Source of the DNA: JAHELQ01 sp965603365
GTDB lineage: Bacteria > Acidobacteriota > Aminicenantia > UBA2199
Direction: 5' to 3'
NCBI GenBank assembly: GCA_965603365.1
Contig: CBFDCR010000003.1
Coordinates: 1 to 64,000, forward strand
DNA: 64,000 nucleotides
The translations under genes and the position numbers were made by a program. How positions within the stretch are numbered: position 1 is the stretch's first letter; each line of letters begins with the position of its first letter. Below, one piece after another: positions 1 through 11,100 of this stretch. The notes under the pieces were generated by a model. That model did not search any database. It saw only the letters and a list, made by a program, of their open reading frames with translations, and was not told the DNA's origin.

Positions 1-284
1 AGTATGGAACTGCGGGAGTACCTGTCCCAGGGCTTGCCCGATTACATGATCCCCAGCTTTTTTATTCATATGGAGAAGATCCCCTTGACTCCCAATGGTA
101 AGATTGACCGCAAGGCGCTGCCGCTCCCGGAGTTGAAGGCAGGGGAGAATTACACGGCTCCCCGGGATGAGGTGGAGAGGAAATTGGTAGAGATATGGTC
201 CGAGGAGCTCGGCGTCGGCACGGATATCATTGGCATCGATGCCAACTTCTTCGAGTTGGGAGGCCACTCGCTAAAGGCCACCAT
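1..284 (+). repeat. Long near-identical repeat, copy 1 (A10-PCP region)
   Basis: These bases match 28040-28323 without gaps and with about 14 mismatches by eye (roughly 95 percent). The match covers the end of an A domain and the start of its PCP and fades just after the carrier serine. Other A-PCP units in the window are much less alike at DNA level, which points to recent duplication or gene conversion. The repeat may extend further left, outside the window. Confidence 0.85.
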
Positions 285-447
285 GATGATTGCCAGGATA
301 CACAAAGAGTTTGATTTAATTTTCTCTTTAAAAGAGATATTCAACGCTCCTACTATAAAAAAAGTGGCCTCCCTGATCAAAGTAATGAATGGGACGGATA
401 ATCGGGACGCAGCGGCTCAACAAAGAATGGAGGAAATCATACTATGA
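1..447 (+). CDS. NRPS, 3' end (A-domain tail + PCP), partial
   Basis: This is the 3' end of a nonribosomal peptide synthetase gene that begins before the window; the frame is open from base 1. The visible 148 residues hold the last part of an adenylation domain, with the A10 motif PLTPNGKIDRK (catalytic Lys) near residues 28-38. A peptidyl carrier domain follows, and its GGHSLKAT motif puts the phosphopantetheine serine at about visible residue 90. The protein ends in a short acidic-hydrophobic tail, RMEEIIL. The stop overlaps the next gene's start as ATGA, so the two are translationally coupled. The next protein starts with a TubC-type docking domain, so this tail is probably its docking peptide (inference). 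The amino acid activated cannot be read because the pocket lies upstream. Bases 1-284 closely match 28040-28323. Confidence 0.93.
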   Translation, partial: SMELREYLSQGLPDYMIPSFFIHMEKIPLTPNGKIDRKALPLPELKAGENYTAPRDEVERKLVEIWSEELGVGTDIIGIDANFFELGGHSLKATMMIARIHKEFDLIFSLKEIFNAPTIKKVASLIKVMNGTDNRDAAAQQRMEEIIL

Positions 448-3400
448 GCATACTGTCTTTACTCTCCCGGCTTGAAGAACTGGAAATCAACGTCAAGTTA
501 GTAGACCAGCAGTTAAAGGTTACGGCACCCGAGGGAAGATTAACCCCCGATTTAATCGGTGAACTCAGGAGTAAGAAAGGTGAGATTATAACCCTTTTGC
601 AGAAGAGATCTAAAAAACACCTGAAGTATACCTCGATAGAACCGGTAGAAAAGAGAGAGTATTATGAACTCTCCTCGGCCCAGAAGAGATTATATTTTCT
701 CCAGCAGCTCGATTCAAGAGGCATCTTTTACAACATGCCCCGGTGTGTCGAACTCGATGACGGCCTTGATGCCAGCAGGCTGGAGGAGACCTTTAAGCGG
801 TTGATTCAAAGACATGAAGCGTTGAGAACATCGTTTGAGATGGTCGATAACAGGCCGGTACAAAAGACGCAAGATGAGGCTGCCTTTGCATTGGAATATG
901 ATCCGGCCTCTCCTGATAACTTTATCCGTCCCTTTGATCTGGGCCGGGCACCGCTGCTGCGGGTGGCTTTAACCTGCACGCAGGAGAAAAAACACCTATT
1001 GATGATCGATATGCACCATATCATTTCCGATGGGGTCTCCCACCATATCCTGTTGAACGATTTCTTGAGCCTCTTTGCCGGGAACAATTTACCTGCGCTG
1101 AGAATACACTATAAAGACTATTCGGGGTGGCAAAATGGCAGGCGGGCCCGGGAAATACTGGAACAGCAGCAGGCCTACTGGCTGGAAGAGTTTGACGGGG
1201 ACATCCCGGTCTTAAATATACCCATCGATTATTCCCGACCTGCGGTTCAGAGCTTCGAGGGAGAGATCGTCCATTTTGATCTAGAGGCCGAAGAGACAAA
1301 GGCCCTAAACAGTCTGGCCCGGTCAGAGGGAGCCACCTTATTTATGGTACTACTGGCTGCCTTTAATATCTTTTTGTCTAAGGTATGCAGCCAGCAAGAT
1401 ATCGTGGTCGGCACGCCCACGGCCGGCCGTAATCATGCCGATTTAGAGAAGATCATCGGCATATTTGTCAATACCCTGGCACTGCGAAACTATCCCTCCG
1501 GGCAAAAGACCATTAAAGCCTTCCTAAAGGAAGTGAGAGAACGAACGTTTGAGGCCTTTGAGAACCAGGACTACCCCTTCGAAGACCTGGTGGAAAAACT
1601 GCCGGTAGAGAGGGATATGAGCCGCAATCCCCTGTTTGACGTTATGCTGGTACTGCAAAATATTTCGGCATCGGCACAGCCGGGGGCAAGGGGGCAGATA
1701 GATCTTGCCGCCCTTGATAAAGATACCGCGAAGTTCGATCTATCCCTGTATGCGATGGAGAGGGGAAGCCGACTGTATCTCTTCTTTGAATATTGCACCC
1801 GCTTGTTTCAACGGCAAACCATAGAGAGATTTATCCGCCATTTCAAAAAGGTAATCGCCGCCGTAGTAGCGTCCCCCAACCAGGAGATCGGGGAGGTGGA
1901 GATACTCTCGCCGGAGGAGAAAGAGAAAATACTGTTTGGTTTTAACCGCACCGGCGCAGAGTTTCCCCGGCATAAAACCATTCACCGGCTTTTTTATGAA
2001 CAGGTAGAGAGAACCCCGGGCAGTACCGCCATTGTAGGACCGTTTCAAGGTGCCGAATCTACCTCCATCACCTACAGGGCGTTGGCTGAAAAGGTCAGCC
2101 GGTTGGCCCACCTGCTAACGGCCAAGGGCATCGGACCCGACATGACCGTGGGTATCATGGTGGAACGCTCCGTTGAGATGGTCTTCGCTATACTCTCCAT
2201 TTTGAGAGCCGGGGGCGGCTATCTACCCATTGTGCCGGATTATCCCCTCGAAAGAGTTAAATTTATGCTGGAAGAGAGCGATACGAGGCTGGTACTCACC
2301 CAGACATCCTTTGTAGACCGGGTAGGGGAGGGATACGACGTCATCGATCTCACAGATCCCCGGCTGTTTGGCGGTGACCGCTGCGAACTGGCTGGATCGG
2401 CTGCCGGGGCAAAGGATCTGGCCTATGTGATTTATACTTCGGGCTCCACCGGCAAACCCAAAGGGGTGATGGTGGAGCATCGCCCTGTTGTAAATATCCT
2501 GTGGGCACTGCAGCGGGAATATCCCTTTGGGGCAGCGGATACCTATCTTTTGAAGACCTCGTACATATTTGATGTGTCCGTGGCCGAGTTGTTCGGTTGG
2601 TTTTTGGGAGGCGGTAGGTTGGCAGTACTGGCAAAGGATGGGGAGAAAGATCCCCATAAGATACTGGCGGCCATTGAACAATTTGCCGTGACCCATATCA
2701 ATTTTGTCCCCTCCATGTTCCATGTGTTTGTGGGGATCATTGATTCCCAAAATGTAAACAAACTATCCGGTTTGCGTTATATCTTTCTGGCCGGGGAGGC
2801 CCTGCTGCCGGAATTGGTCACCAGTTTTAACAGGTTGAATACCGGCATTATCCTGGAAAATATATACGGACCCACGGAGGGGACGGTTTATTCCAGTAAT
2901 TACCCGTTGAGCTGCTGGGATGGCCGCGGCCCGGTACTTATCGGCCGGCCGATGCAGAATGTCCGGCTCTATATTTTAGATGGAGACGATCATTTGCAGC
3001 CCATCGGCATTGCCGGGGAGTTGTGTATCGGTGGTGAAGGGGTAGCCCGGGGGTATTTAAGGCGGCCGGAATTAACGGCTCAAAAATTTACCCCCGATCC
3101 GTTTTTGCCCGGCAGCCGCATGTATCGAACCGGCGACCTGGCCCGCTGGCTTGCCCACGGTAATATCGAGTTTTTGGGCCGCATCGATCACCAGGTGAAG
3201 ATCAGGGGACTGCGGATAGAACTGGAAGAGATAGAGAGTCAATTACTGAATCATAAAACCATCGAAGAGGCAGTGGTTATATCGAAAGAGAACGGGGGAG
3301 GGGATAAATACCTGTGTGCCTACCTGGCAGCCAGGAATGAGATCCCGGTATCCCAATTGCGGGACTACTTGCTGGGGCATTTACCGGAATACATGGTGCC

Positions 3401-5153
3401 TGCCTATTTTGTTTTCCTGGAGCGCATTCCCAAAACCCCCAGTGGGAAGATAGACAGGAAAATGTTACCGGAACCCCGGCTAAAAGCGGATGGGGACCGT
3501 ATTGCCCCCAGGAATAGAGTGGAGGAAAAGCTGGCGGAGATATGGGCAGGGGTCCTGGAAATAGAGAAAGGTGTAATCGGCATAAATTCAAACTTTTTTG
3601 CGTTGGGTGGACACTCGTTAAAGGCAACCGCCGTGATCTCGAAGATTCATAAAGAACTTAGTGTGAGAGTTCCCATAACGGGTGTATTTAGAAATCCCAC
3701 CGTAGAGGGCCTGGCCAGATTTATCGCTACCTTAGCCGAAGACAGGTATACATCGATACAATCTGCGGAGGAGAAGGAGTATTATATATTATCGTCGGCC
3801 CAGGGGAGATTGTTCTTGCTCCAGCAGTTGGATCTGAATGGCGTCGCCTACAATATGACACGAATTTTTGAATTGGGAAGAGCAGCCGACAGGGGAAAAC
3901 TGGCAGATGCCTTCAGGAAGTTGATAGGGAGGCATGAAGGCCTGAGGACCTCGGTCCTGATGATCAATGGTCAGCCCAGGCTGAGGATATACAAACCCCA
4001 TGAAATAGAATTTAAAGTAGAATACCGGGATCTATCGGCCCACTCCCCGGAGATGGATGAAGGCGAAGTGAAGATTAAGGATTTGGTGGAGAAGGTATTA
4101 CCCTTGATCCGTCCCTTTGATTTGACAAAGGCCCCTCTATTCCGGGCGGCCCTTATCAAAATAGGAGAGCAGCGACATATGTTGATGGTGGATATGCATC
4201 ATATCATATCGGATGAAGTCTCCCATAGGGTGTTAAAGGACGATTTTACAACCCTGTACCGGGGGGAGGTTTTACCTCCACTGCGTCTTCAATATAAAGA
4301 TTATGTCGAATGGCAGAATAGAGAACCCCAGAAACAGGCGGTAAGCCAGCAGGAGGCGTTCTGGTTGGAAGAGTTTGCCGGAGAAATCCCGGACCTGAAC
4401 TTGCCGGTCGATTACGATAGAACCGGCAGACAGAGTTTTGAAGGCAACTTTGTGAATTTCGTTATAGAAAAAGAGGCCCTGGAGGAATTGAGATCGTTTA
4501 GTGAGAGTGGAGATGTGACCATGTACATGATTGTACTGGCGGTGCTCAATGTCTTTCTCTTTAAGCTCACCAACCAGAGTGATATTGGCATCGGTACGGT
4601 GATAACGAGCCGCAGCCATGCAGAACTGGAAGATATAATCGGGATGTGCAACAACACCCTGGTGTTGAGACACTATCCAGATGGGGATAAAACCTTCAGG
4701 GAGTTTCTGGGGGAGGTAAAAGGGAGGACGCTGGCAGCCTTTGCCAATAGGGATTATCCCTTTGAGGACCTGGTGGAGAGGGTGGTAAAAACCAGGACAG
4801 GGGAGCGCAATCCATTGTTTGATGTGTTTTTTGCCTTCTATTCCGATAGGGAAAGTGCCGAAGGGGGTGGGCTTTCTACGGTTCAGGAAGAGTTTGATTT
4901 TAATGTTTCCGCCAAGTTTGATCTGGCGTTAAGTGCTGTAGAATTCAACGATTACCTGGCCCTCACATTTTCGTACCGCGTCGAACTTTTCAAGAGGGAG
5001 ACCATAAAAAGATTTACAGGCTATTTCCAGGATATTGTTTCGGCTGTGACGGCCGATACAGACATCTATCTAAAGGACATCAACCTGGGCAGTGAACTGG
5101 GGGTGGCCCGGACAGATATGATACTGGAGGAAAAAGATGGCTTTAACTTTTAA
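444..5153 (+). CDS. NRPS: TubC docking domain-C-A-PCP-C
   Basis: A 1569-residue NRPS. Residues 1-55 form a TubC-type N-terminal docking domain (starts MSILSLLSRLEELEINVKL). A condensation domain follows (about 68-500) with the catalytic HHIISDG at H191-H192. The A domain (about 510-1010) has YTSGSTGKPKG near 664 and the A10 Lys in PSGKIDRK. Next come a PCP (phosphopantetheine Ser1058) and a second C domain (about 1108-1555). In that domain the motif reads HHIISDE at H1252-H1253, with Glu where Gly is usual. By eye the pocket code of the A domain is D-V-A-N-F-A-I-V-Y-K, which I cannot assign. The protein ends right after the second C domain with the tail DGFNF, a member of the F-x-F tail set seen on other proteins here. 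No downstream A-PCP exists in cis, so this C domain must act with another protein. It overlaps the preceding gene by 4 bases. Confidence 0.95.
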   Translation: MSILSLLSRLEELEINVKLVDQQLKVTAPEGRLTPDLIGELRSKKGEIITLLQKRSKKHLKYTSIEPVEKREYYELSSAQKRLYFLQQLDSRGIFYNMPRCVELDDGLDASRLEETFKRLIQRHEALRTSFEMVDNRPVQKTQDEAAFALEYDPASPDNFIRPFDLGRAPLLRVALTCTQEKKHLLMIDMHHIISDGVSHHILLNDFLSLFAGNNLPALRIHYKDYSGWQNGRRAREILEQQQAYWLEEFDGDIPVLNIPIDYSRPAVQSFEGEIVHFDLEAEETKALNSLARSEGATLFMVLLAAFNIFLSKVCSQQDIVVGTPTAGRNHADLEKIIGIFVNTLALRNYPSGQKTIKAFLKEVRERTFEAFENQDYPFEDLVEKLPVERDMSRNPLFDVMLVLQNISASAQPGARGQIDLAALDKDTAKFDLSLYAMERGSRLYLFFEYCTRLFQRQTIERFIRHFKKVIAAVVASPNQEIGEVEILSPEEKEKILFGFNRTGAEFPRHKTIHRLFYEQVERTPGSTAIVGPFQGAESTSITYRALAEKVSRLAHLLTAKGIGPDMTVGIMVERSVEMVFAILSILRAGGGYLPIVPDYPLERVKFMLEESDTRLVLTQTSFVDRVGEGYDVIDLTDPRLFGGDRCELAGSAAGAKDLAYVIYTSGSTGKPKGVMVEHRPVVNILWALQREYPFGAADTYLLKTSYIFDVSVAELFGWFLGGGRLAVLAKDGEKDPHKILAAIEQFAVTHINFVPSMFHVFVGIIDSQNVNKLSGLRYIFLAGEALLPELVTSFNRLNTGIILENIYGPTEGTVYSSNYPLSCWDGRGPVLIGRPMQNVRLYILDGDDHLQPIGIAGELCIGGEGVARGYLRRPELTAQKFTPDPFLPGSRMYRTGDLARWLAHGNIEFLGRIDHQVKIRGLRIELEEIESQLLNHKTIEEAVVISKENGGGDKYLCAYLAARNEIPVSQLRDYLLGHLPEYMVPAYFVFLERIPKTPSGKIDRKMLPEPRLKADGDRIAPRNRVEEKLAEIWAGVLEIEKGVIGINSNFFALGGHSLKATAVISKIHKELSVRVPITGVFRNPTVEGLARFIATLAEDRYTSIQSAEEKEYYILSSAQGRLFLLQQLDLNGVAYNMTRIFELGRAADRGKLADAFRKLIGRHEGLRTSVLMINGQPRLRIYKPHEIEFKVEYRDLSAHSPEMDEGEVKIKDLVEKVLPLIRPFDLTKAPLFRAALIKIGEQRHMLMVDMHHIISDEVSHRVLKDDFTTLYRGEVLPPLRLQYKDYVEWQNREPQKQAVSQQEAFWLEEFAGEIPDLNLPVDYDRTGRQSFEGNFVNFVIEKEALEELRSFSESGDVTMYMIVLAVLNVFLFKLTNQSDIGIGTVITSRSHAELEDIIGMCNNTLVLRHYPDGDKTFREFLGEVKGRTLAAFANRDYPFEDLVERVVKTRTGERNPLFDVFFAFYSDRESAEGGGLSTVQEEFDFNVSAKFDLALSAVEFNDYLALTFSYRVELFKRETIKRFTGYFQDIVSAVTADTDIYLKDINLGSELGVARTDMILEEKDGFNF

Positions 5154-5164
5154 GGAATATTTAG

Positions 5165-8100
5165 ATGATGAACGGAAGGTGTGTAAAGATGAATCAGTAT
5201 AAAAACCTGGTGGAAATGTTAATGGATAGACGGGTGTGGTCTGGAGGCATGACTTTTATCGATAGCCCGGAAAGGAAGTACTTTATGTCTTATGGAGGCA
5301 TATATCAAAAAGCCGCAAGCATACTTTTCGGCCTCCAGGAGAGAGGTTTAAAACCCGGGGATGAGTTGATATTCCAGATCAATGACAACCGGGACTTCAT
5401 TGGGGTCTTCTGGGCGTGCTTAATGGGAAAGATTATCCCGGTTCCGGTTACGGAAGGAACCAATGATGAATCCCGGTTAAAAATGTTTGGTATCTGGAAA
5501 ATTTTAAACAATCCTTACCTGGTGACATTTAAAGAGCACCTGGAAAGGTTGGGGGCCTATGCGGCCGCCAGCGGTAAACACAAACTATTTAACCAGATGA
5601 GGGATCGGGCCATCCTGATAGAGGATGTCAATCAGATTGGGGGAGCCGCCGGCAAGATTTTTACACCGGATGCCTCCGACATCGCTTATATACAGTTTTC
5701 CTCCGGTTCCACCGGCGACCCCAAGGGCGTTGTCCTGACCCATAAAAATTTACTCACCAATCTCAGGGCCAATATCAAAGGTCTCGGAGAGCCTGAGCGC
5801 GGCATCGACCGATATTTTAGCTGGATGCCGCTGACCCATGATATGGGACTGATTGGTTTTCACCTCACCCCAATGGCAGCCGGCTGGGAACACACACTGA
5901 TGGCCCCCAGAGTTTTCATCCGCTCCCCCCACTACTGGTTAACCGAGATGGCTGCTTTGCAGTCCACCATAACGGTGTCTCCAAATTTTGGCTACCAATA
6001 TGTGTTGAAGCATTTTGATCCTGCAAAGAATCCGGACCTCGACCTGTCGGTAGTAAGAATAATCGTAAACGGTGCAGAGCCGATCTCCCCAACCGTATGT
6101 GTCGAATTTTCCAGGACCCTGGCTCCCTTTGGTCTTAGAAAAAATGCCATTTTCCCGGCCTATGGGATGGCGGAGGCCAGCCTGTCGGTTACCCTCGCCG
6201 GGCCCGGAGAGGACGTGGTGGCTGTCCACCTGGACAGGAATTCTTTGCACAGGGGAGAGAGGGTCAGGCCAGCCGACAGCGATGCCGGGGCTGTCTCCCT
6301 GGTGGAGGTCGGGACACCGGTCCAGGACTGCTCGATAAAGATCGTCGATGAAAAAGGCGATGTCTGCCAGGATGAAGTGATCGGCGAGATTTTAATTAAA
6401 GGGGACAATGTGACGTCCGGGTACTACAACAATCCCAGGGCCACTGCCGAGGCCATTAGCGCCGATGGCTGGCTTCGTACCGGGGATCTGGGGTTTTTGA
6501 GAAGGGGGCGGCTGGTCATTACCGGCCGGGCAAAGGAAATTATATTTTCCAGGGGTCAGAACTATTACCCCCATGATATAGAGAGGGCAGCCGAAGAATT
6601 GGCGGGGATAGAGTTTGAGAAAATCGCCGTTTCCGGTGTTTACAGCGCCGACAGGCAGTCGGATGAAGTGATCTGTTTTGTGGTGTTTAAACGAAAGCCC
6701 ATTGATTTTTTACCGTTGGCTGCTGCTTTGAGGGAGCATATTGCCGAGAAGATCGGTATCGATGTCCATAACGTTATCCCGGTAAACAAAATCCCCAAGA
6801 CCACCAGTGGCAAAATTCAGCGCTATAAGTTGAGGGTAGAATATTTAGAGGGAAAGTACGATTCCGTCATGCGAGAGATAGCCGCCCTGGAAAATGAGAT
6901 CAAAGAGGGCAGAAAGAGTCTGCCTGGCGGGGAACTGGAAAAGATAATCGCCGAAATCTGGCAGGAGGCGCTTCACCTGGATGGGGTGATGGGAGATGAC
7001 AACTTCTTTGACCTGGGGGGTAATTCCAGTCAGGCCATGCAGGTAAAGGCAAGGTTGCAGATAGTATTGGGAAAAGAGATCGATGATGTGACCATGTTTA
7101 AATTTCCCACCATCAAAACGTTGAGTGAATATTTTAGTACCGGTACGGCAGGAGCAGAATCGTGGATTCGCCAGAGGGAACACCTAAAATCATACTGCCG
7201 GGATAGAGGCCACATCCGGGAGAAAATAACTGGTGGAGGTGGGTTGGAGATTGCCGTGATTGGTATGGCCGGCAGGTTCCCGGGGGCCCGCAACATCGGG
7301 GAATTCTGGAACAACTTGAAGGCAGGCATGGAGTCCATCTCTTTCTTCTCTGATGAGGAGTTAAGCGAAGGCGGCCTTGACCGCCGGTTGCTGGAGAATC
7401 CCGATTATGTAAAGGCCAGGGGGATGCTGGAGGATCTCGACTATTTTGATGACTCTTTTTTTGGTTATACCCCCCTGGAAGCAGAAAAGCTGGATCCCCA
7501 GATGCGGGTCTTTTTTGAGTGTGCCTGGGAGGCGCTGGAACATGCCGGATACGATCCCTTCAAATACAGCGGCTTAATCGGTGTTTACGCGGGCGCTTCC
7601 CCCAATCCCTTATGGGAGACTGCCTCACTTATGTCCGGCAGGGGAAGCGCGTCGGAACAATTTACCGATACCCAGTTAAACGACAAGGATTTTATGAGCA
7701 CCTGGCTTTCCTATAAATTGAACCTCAAAGGCCCCAGTTTTATCATGTATACCGCCTGTTCCACGTCACTGGTTGCCGTTGACCTGGCCTGTCAGGGATT
7801 GTGGATCGGCAGGTGCGATATGGCACTGGCAGGGGGAGTATCCATATGGTTGCCCCAGAAGATGGGTTACCTGTATGAAGAGGGGATGATTTTTTCCCGG
7901 GATGGTCACAACCGCACCTTTGATGCGCAGGCCAGCGGCACTATCTTTAGCGATGGGATCGGGCTGGTACTGCTCAAGAGGCTGGCAGAGGCAGTTGACG
8001 ATGGAGATCACATCTATGCGGTGATCAAGGGCTCAGGGGTGAATAATGACGGCGACCGAAAGGTTGGCTATACCGCGCCTGCCCTGGATGGACAGGCCGA

Positions 8101-11100
8101 GGTCATTGCCGCCGCCCTGGAGATGGCGGATGCTGCACCCGAAAGTATCGGTTATGTGGAAGCCCACGGTACAGCCACCGTGCTGGGGGACCCCATCGAG
8201 ATAGAGGCATTGAAGATGGCCTTCCCTACGGACAGGAGGGGCTGCTGTGCCGTTGGCTCGGTGAAATCGAATATCGGGCACCTCAATGCCGCCGCCGGGA
8301 TAGCGGGATTTATTAAGGCTGTGTTGGCCATTCAACACCGTCTCATTCCCCCCAGCCCTCATTTTGAAAATGCCAACCGGCGGATCGATTTTGGCGACAG
8401 TCCCTTTTATGTGAACACCCGGCTGCAAGAGTGGAAAAACGATAAGTATCCCCTGCGGGCCGGGGTCAGCTCCTTCGGCATCGGCGGCACCAATGCCCAC
8501 GTGATTCTTGAAGAGGCCCCGAAGGTTGAAGCCAAACCTTGTTCCGACATCAGGCGGTGGAAAATATTAATGCTTTCTGCCGGAACCGAAAGATCCCTTG
8601 GACAGGCCACCCTGAATTTGCTGAGCTTGTTAAAGGAAAATCCCGGGATTAACCTGGCGGATGCGGCCTATACACTGCAGGCAGGCAGAAAATGTTTTCG
8701 GCACCGGAGAATGTCGGTTTGCCTGGACCTGGAAGAAGCGATCGCCAATCTGTCGTCCCCGGATTCGGAACATGTGTACACATTTTCTTCGGAACAAGAG
8801 GGCTCATCTGTGGTATTTATGTTTCCCGGTCAGGGTTCCCAATATGTCAATATGGGTCTGGAATTATACAAAACAGAATCGGTATTCCGCAGTGAAATGG
8901 AGCGCTGTTTTGATATTTTAAAAACCAAAATCGCCCTCGATATCAAAAGGTTTCTCTATCCTGGAGAAGAGGGGGGCGAACATCGACAAATCCTGCACAC
9001 TAAGGTTGCGCAGCCCATTTTATTTATATTCGAGTATGCCCTGGCAAAATTGTTGATGAGTTGGGGCATAAAACCCCAGGCCATGATCGGGCACAGCATC
9101 GGGGAATACGTGGCCGCCTGTTTGGCCGGGGTTTTCCCCCTCGAGTATGCAATCACCGTTGTGGCCTTAAGGGGAAAATTGATGCAGAAAGTTCCCACCG
9201 GCGCGATGCTCAGTGTTCCCCTTTCGGAGGGAGAATTGAAACCTTATTTGAATTTAGATAAAAATTTGTCGCTGGCAGCCGTAAATGGGCCGGGAGCCTG
9301 TACGGTATCTGGCAGCCGGGAGTCCATTAATAAACTCGCAAAAAAGTTGGCAGGGGATGAATACGAGTGCAGATACCTCCACACCTCCCATGCCTTTCAT
9401 TCGCCCATGATGGAACCGATATTGGATGAGTTTGAAGAGGAACTCAGAAAGATAACCCTGAGTAAACCCAGAATACCTTATATTTCAAATATAAGCGGAA
9501 CCTGGATAAAAGGTGACCAGGCTGCCGACCCCGGTTACTGGGTCAGCCATTTGAGACAGACGGTTCGTTTCTCAGACGGAGTAAAGGAATTGCTGAACCT
9601 GAAGAGTTCGATTTTTGTGGAGGTGGGCCCCGGTAATGTCCTGGGCACATTGGTGAGGAAAATAACGGCCAAACAGACCGAGACGGTCCGACCGGTTGTC
9701 AGCCTGGTGAGACATCCCCGGGAAAGTGTACCCGATGCCCGTTATTTATTGGAAAACCTGGGCCGGTTATGGCTCTATGGGTTGACGATCGATTGGGAGG
9801 CCTTCTATTCTGGAGATTTCAGGCATCGTATGCCGCTGCCTACCTATCCCTTTGAGCGTCAATTTTACGGGATTACAGGCCGTCGGTTCAACCTGACTGC
9901 CGGGGCAGCTCCCTCGCCATCGCTGATAGAAAAGAGACCGGATATTTCGGATTGGTTCTACATTCCTTTATGGAAGCAGTCCCCTCCTGTTGAGCGTCGA
10001 GTCCAGAGGAGGGAGAACGCCGAAAAATCCCGCTGGCTGGTGTTTGCCGATGAAAATACGACATTCGTTTCACGAATGTTGAAGTTGTTGCAAAGGGAAG
10101 TCCGGGATTTGATCACGGTGAAACCGGGAGGTGCGTTTAATAAGGAGAGCGACAATGTTTATGTGATAGATCCCGGCAGCAGTGATCATTATGACTCGTT
10201 GGTCAAAGAGATTCACCGCCAGGACAGGCTGCCGGAAAAGATCATTCACCTATGGGGAATCAATGGCGGCGGCACATTATCGGAAACCGACCGGTTTGAT
10301 GAGGCACAGGCTGTGGGATTCTACAGTCTCCTCTATCTGGCCCAGGCCTTAGGCAAGGTAAACTTTGACCGACATATCCAGGTCACGGTGGTAACCGACG
10401 GCCTACATGATATCACCGGGGAAGAAATTTTATCGCCGGAAAAGGCAACCGTATTGGGGCCTGTCATTACCGTCAACCAGGAATGCGTCGGTATAAGCTG
10501 TCGAAGCCTGGATGTGAGCCTCCCCCAACCGGGACACCCCGGAGAAGAAAAGCTGATCAATCAATTGCTTCGAGAGTTCAAGGGAGAATCGACCGATATG
10601 GTGGTGGCTTATCGAAATAATCATCGCTGGGTACGGACCTTTGAAGGGGTTAAGCCGACGGAATTGGCAGGAGAGACACCCCATTTGAGAAAAAATGGCG
10701 TTTACCTGATAACCGGCGGCCTGGGGGGAATCGGTTTTATACTGGCAAAAGAGCTGGCCCGGCAGGTAGAGGCGAAACTGGTATTAATCGGTCGGACTTC
10801 TTTGCCCCCCAGGGAAGAGTGGGAACACCGGTTGGCCGCTCGCCGGGACGATGACCCGGTTGCTCAAAAACTGGAAAAAGTACGGGAACTGGAACGCTCA
10901 GGAGCCGAGGTACTGGTGTTTGGTGCCGATGTTGCCGATAGGGCACAAATGGAATCGGTGGTTCACCTCGCGGAAGAACGCCTGGGGCCGATTAACGGTG
11001 TCATTCATGCTGCCGGCATTGTGGGGCAGGAGTCTTTTTTTGCCATAAACGAATTGGATCACCCCGAGTGTCGGCGTCAATTTAAGGCCAAGATACATGG

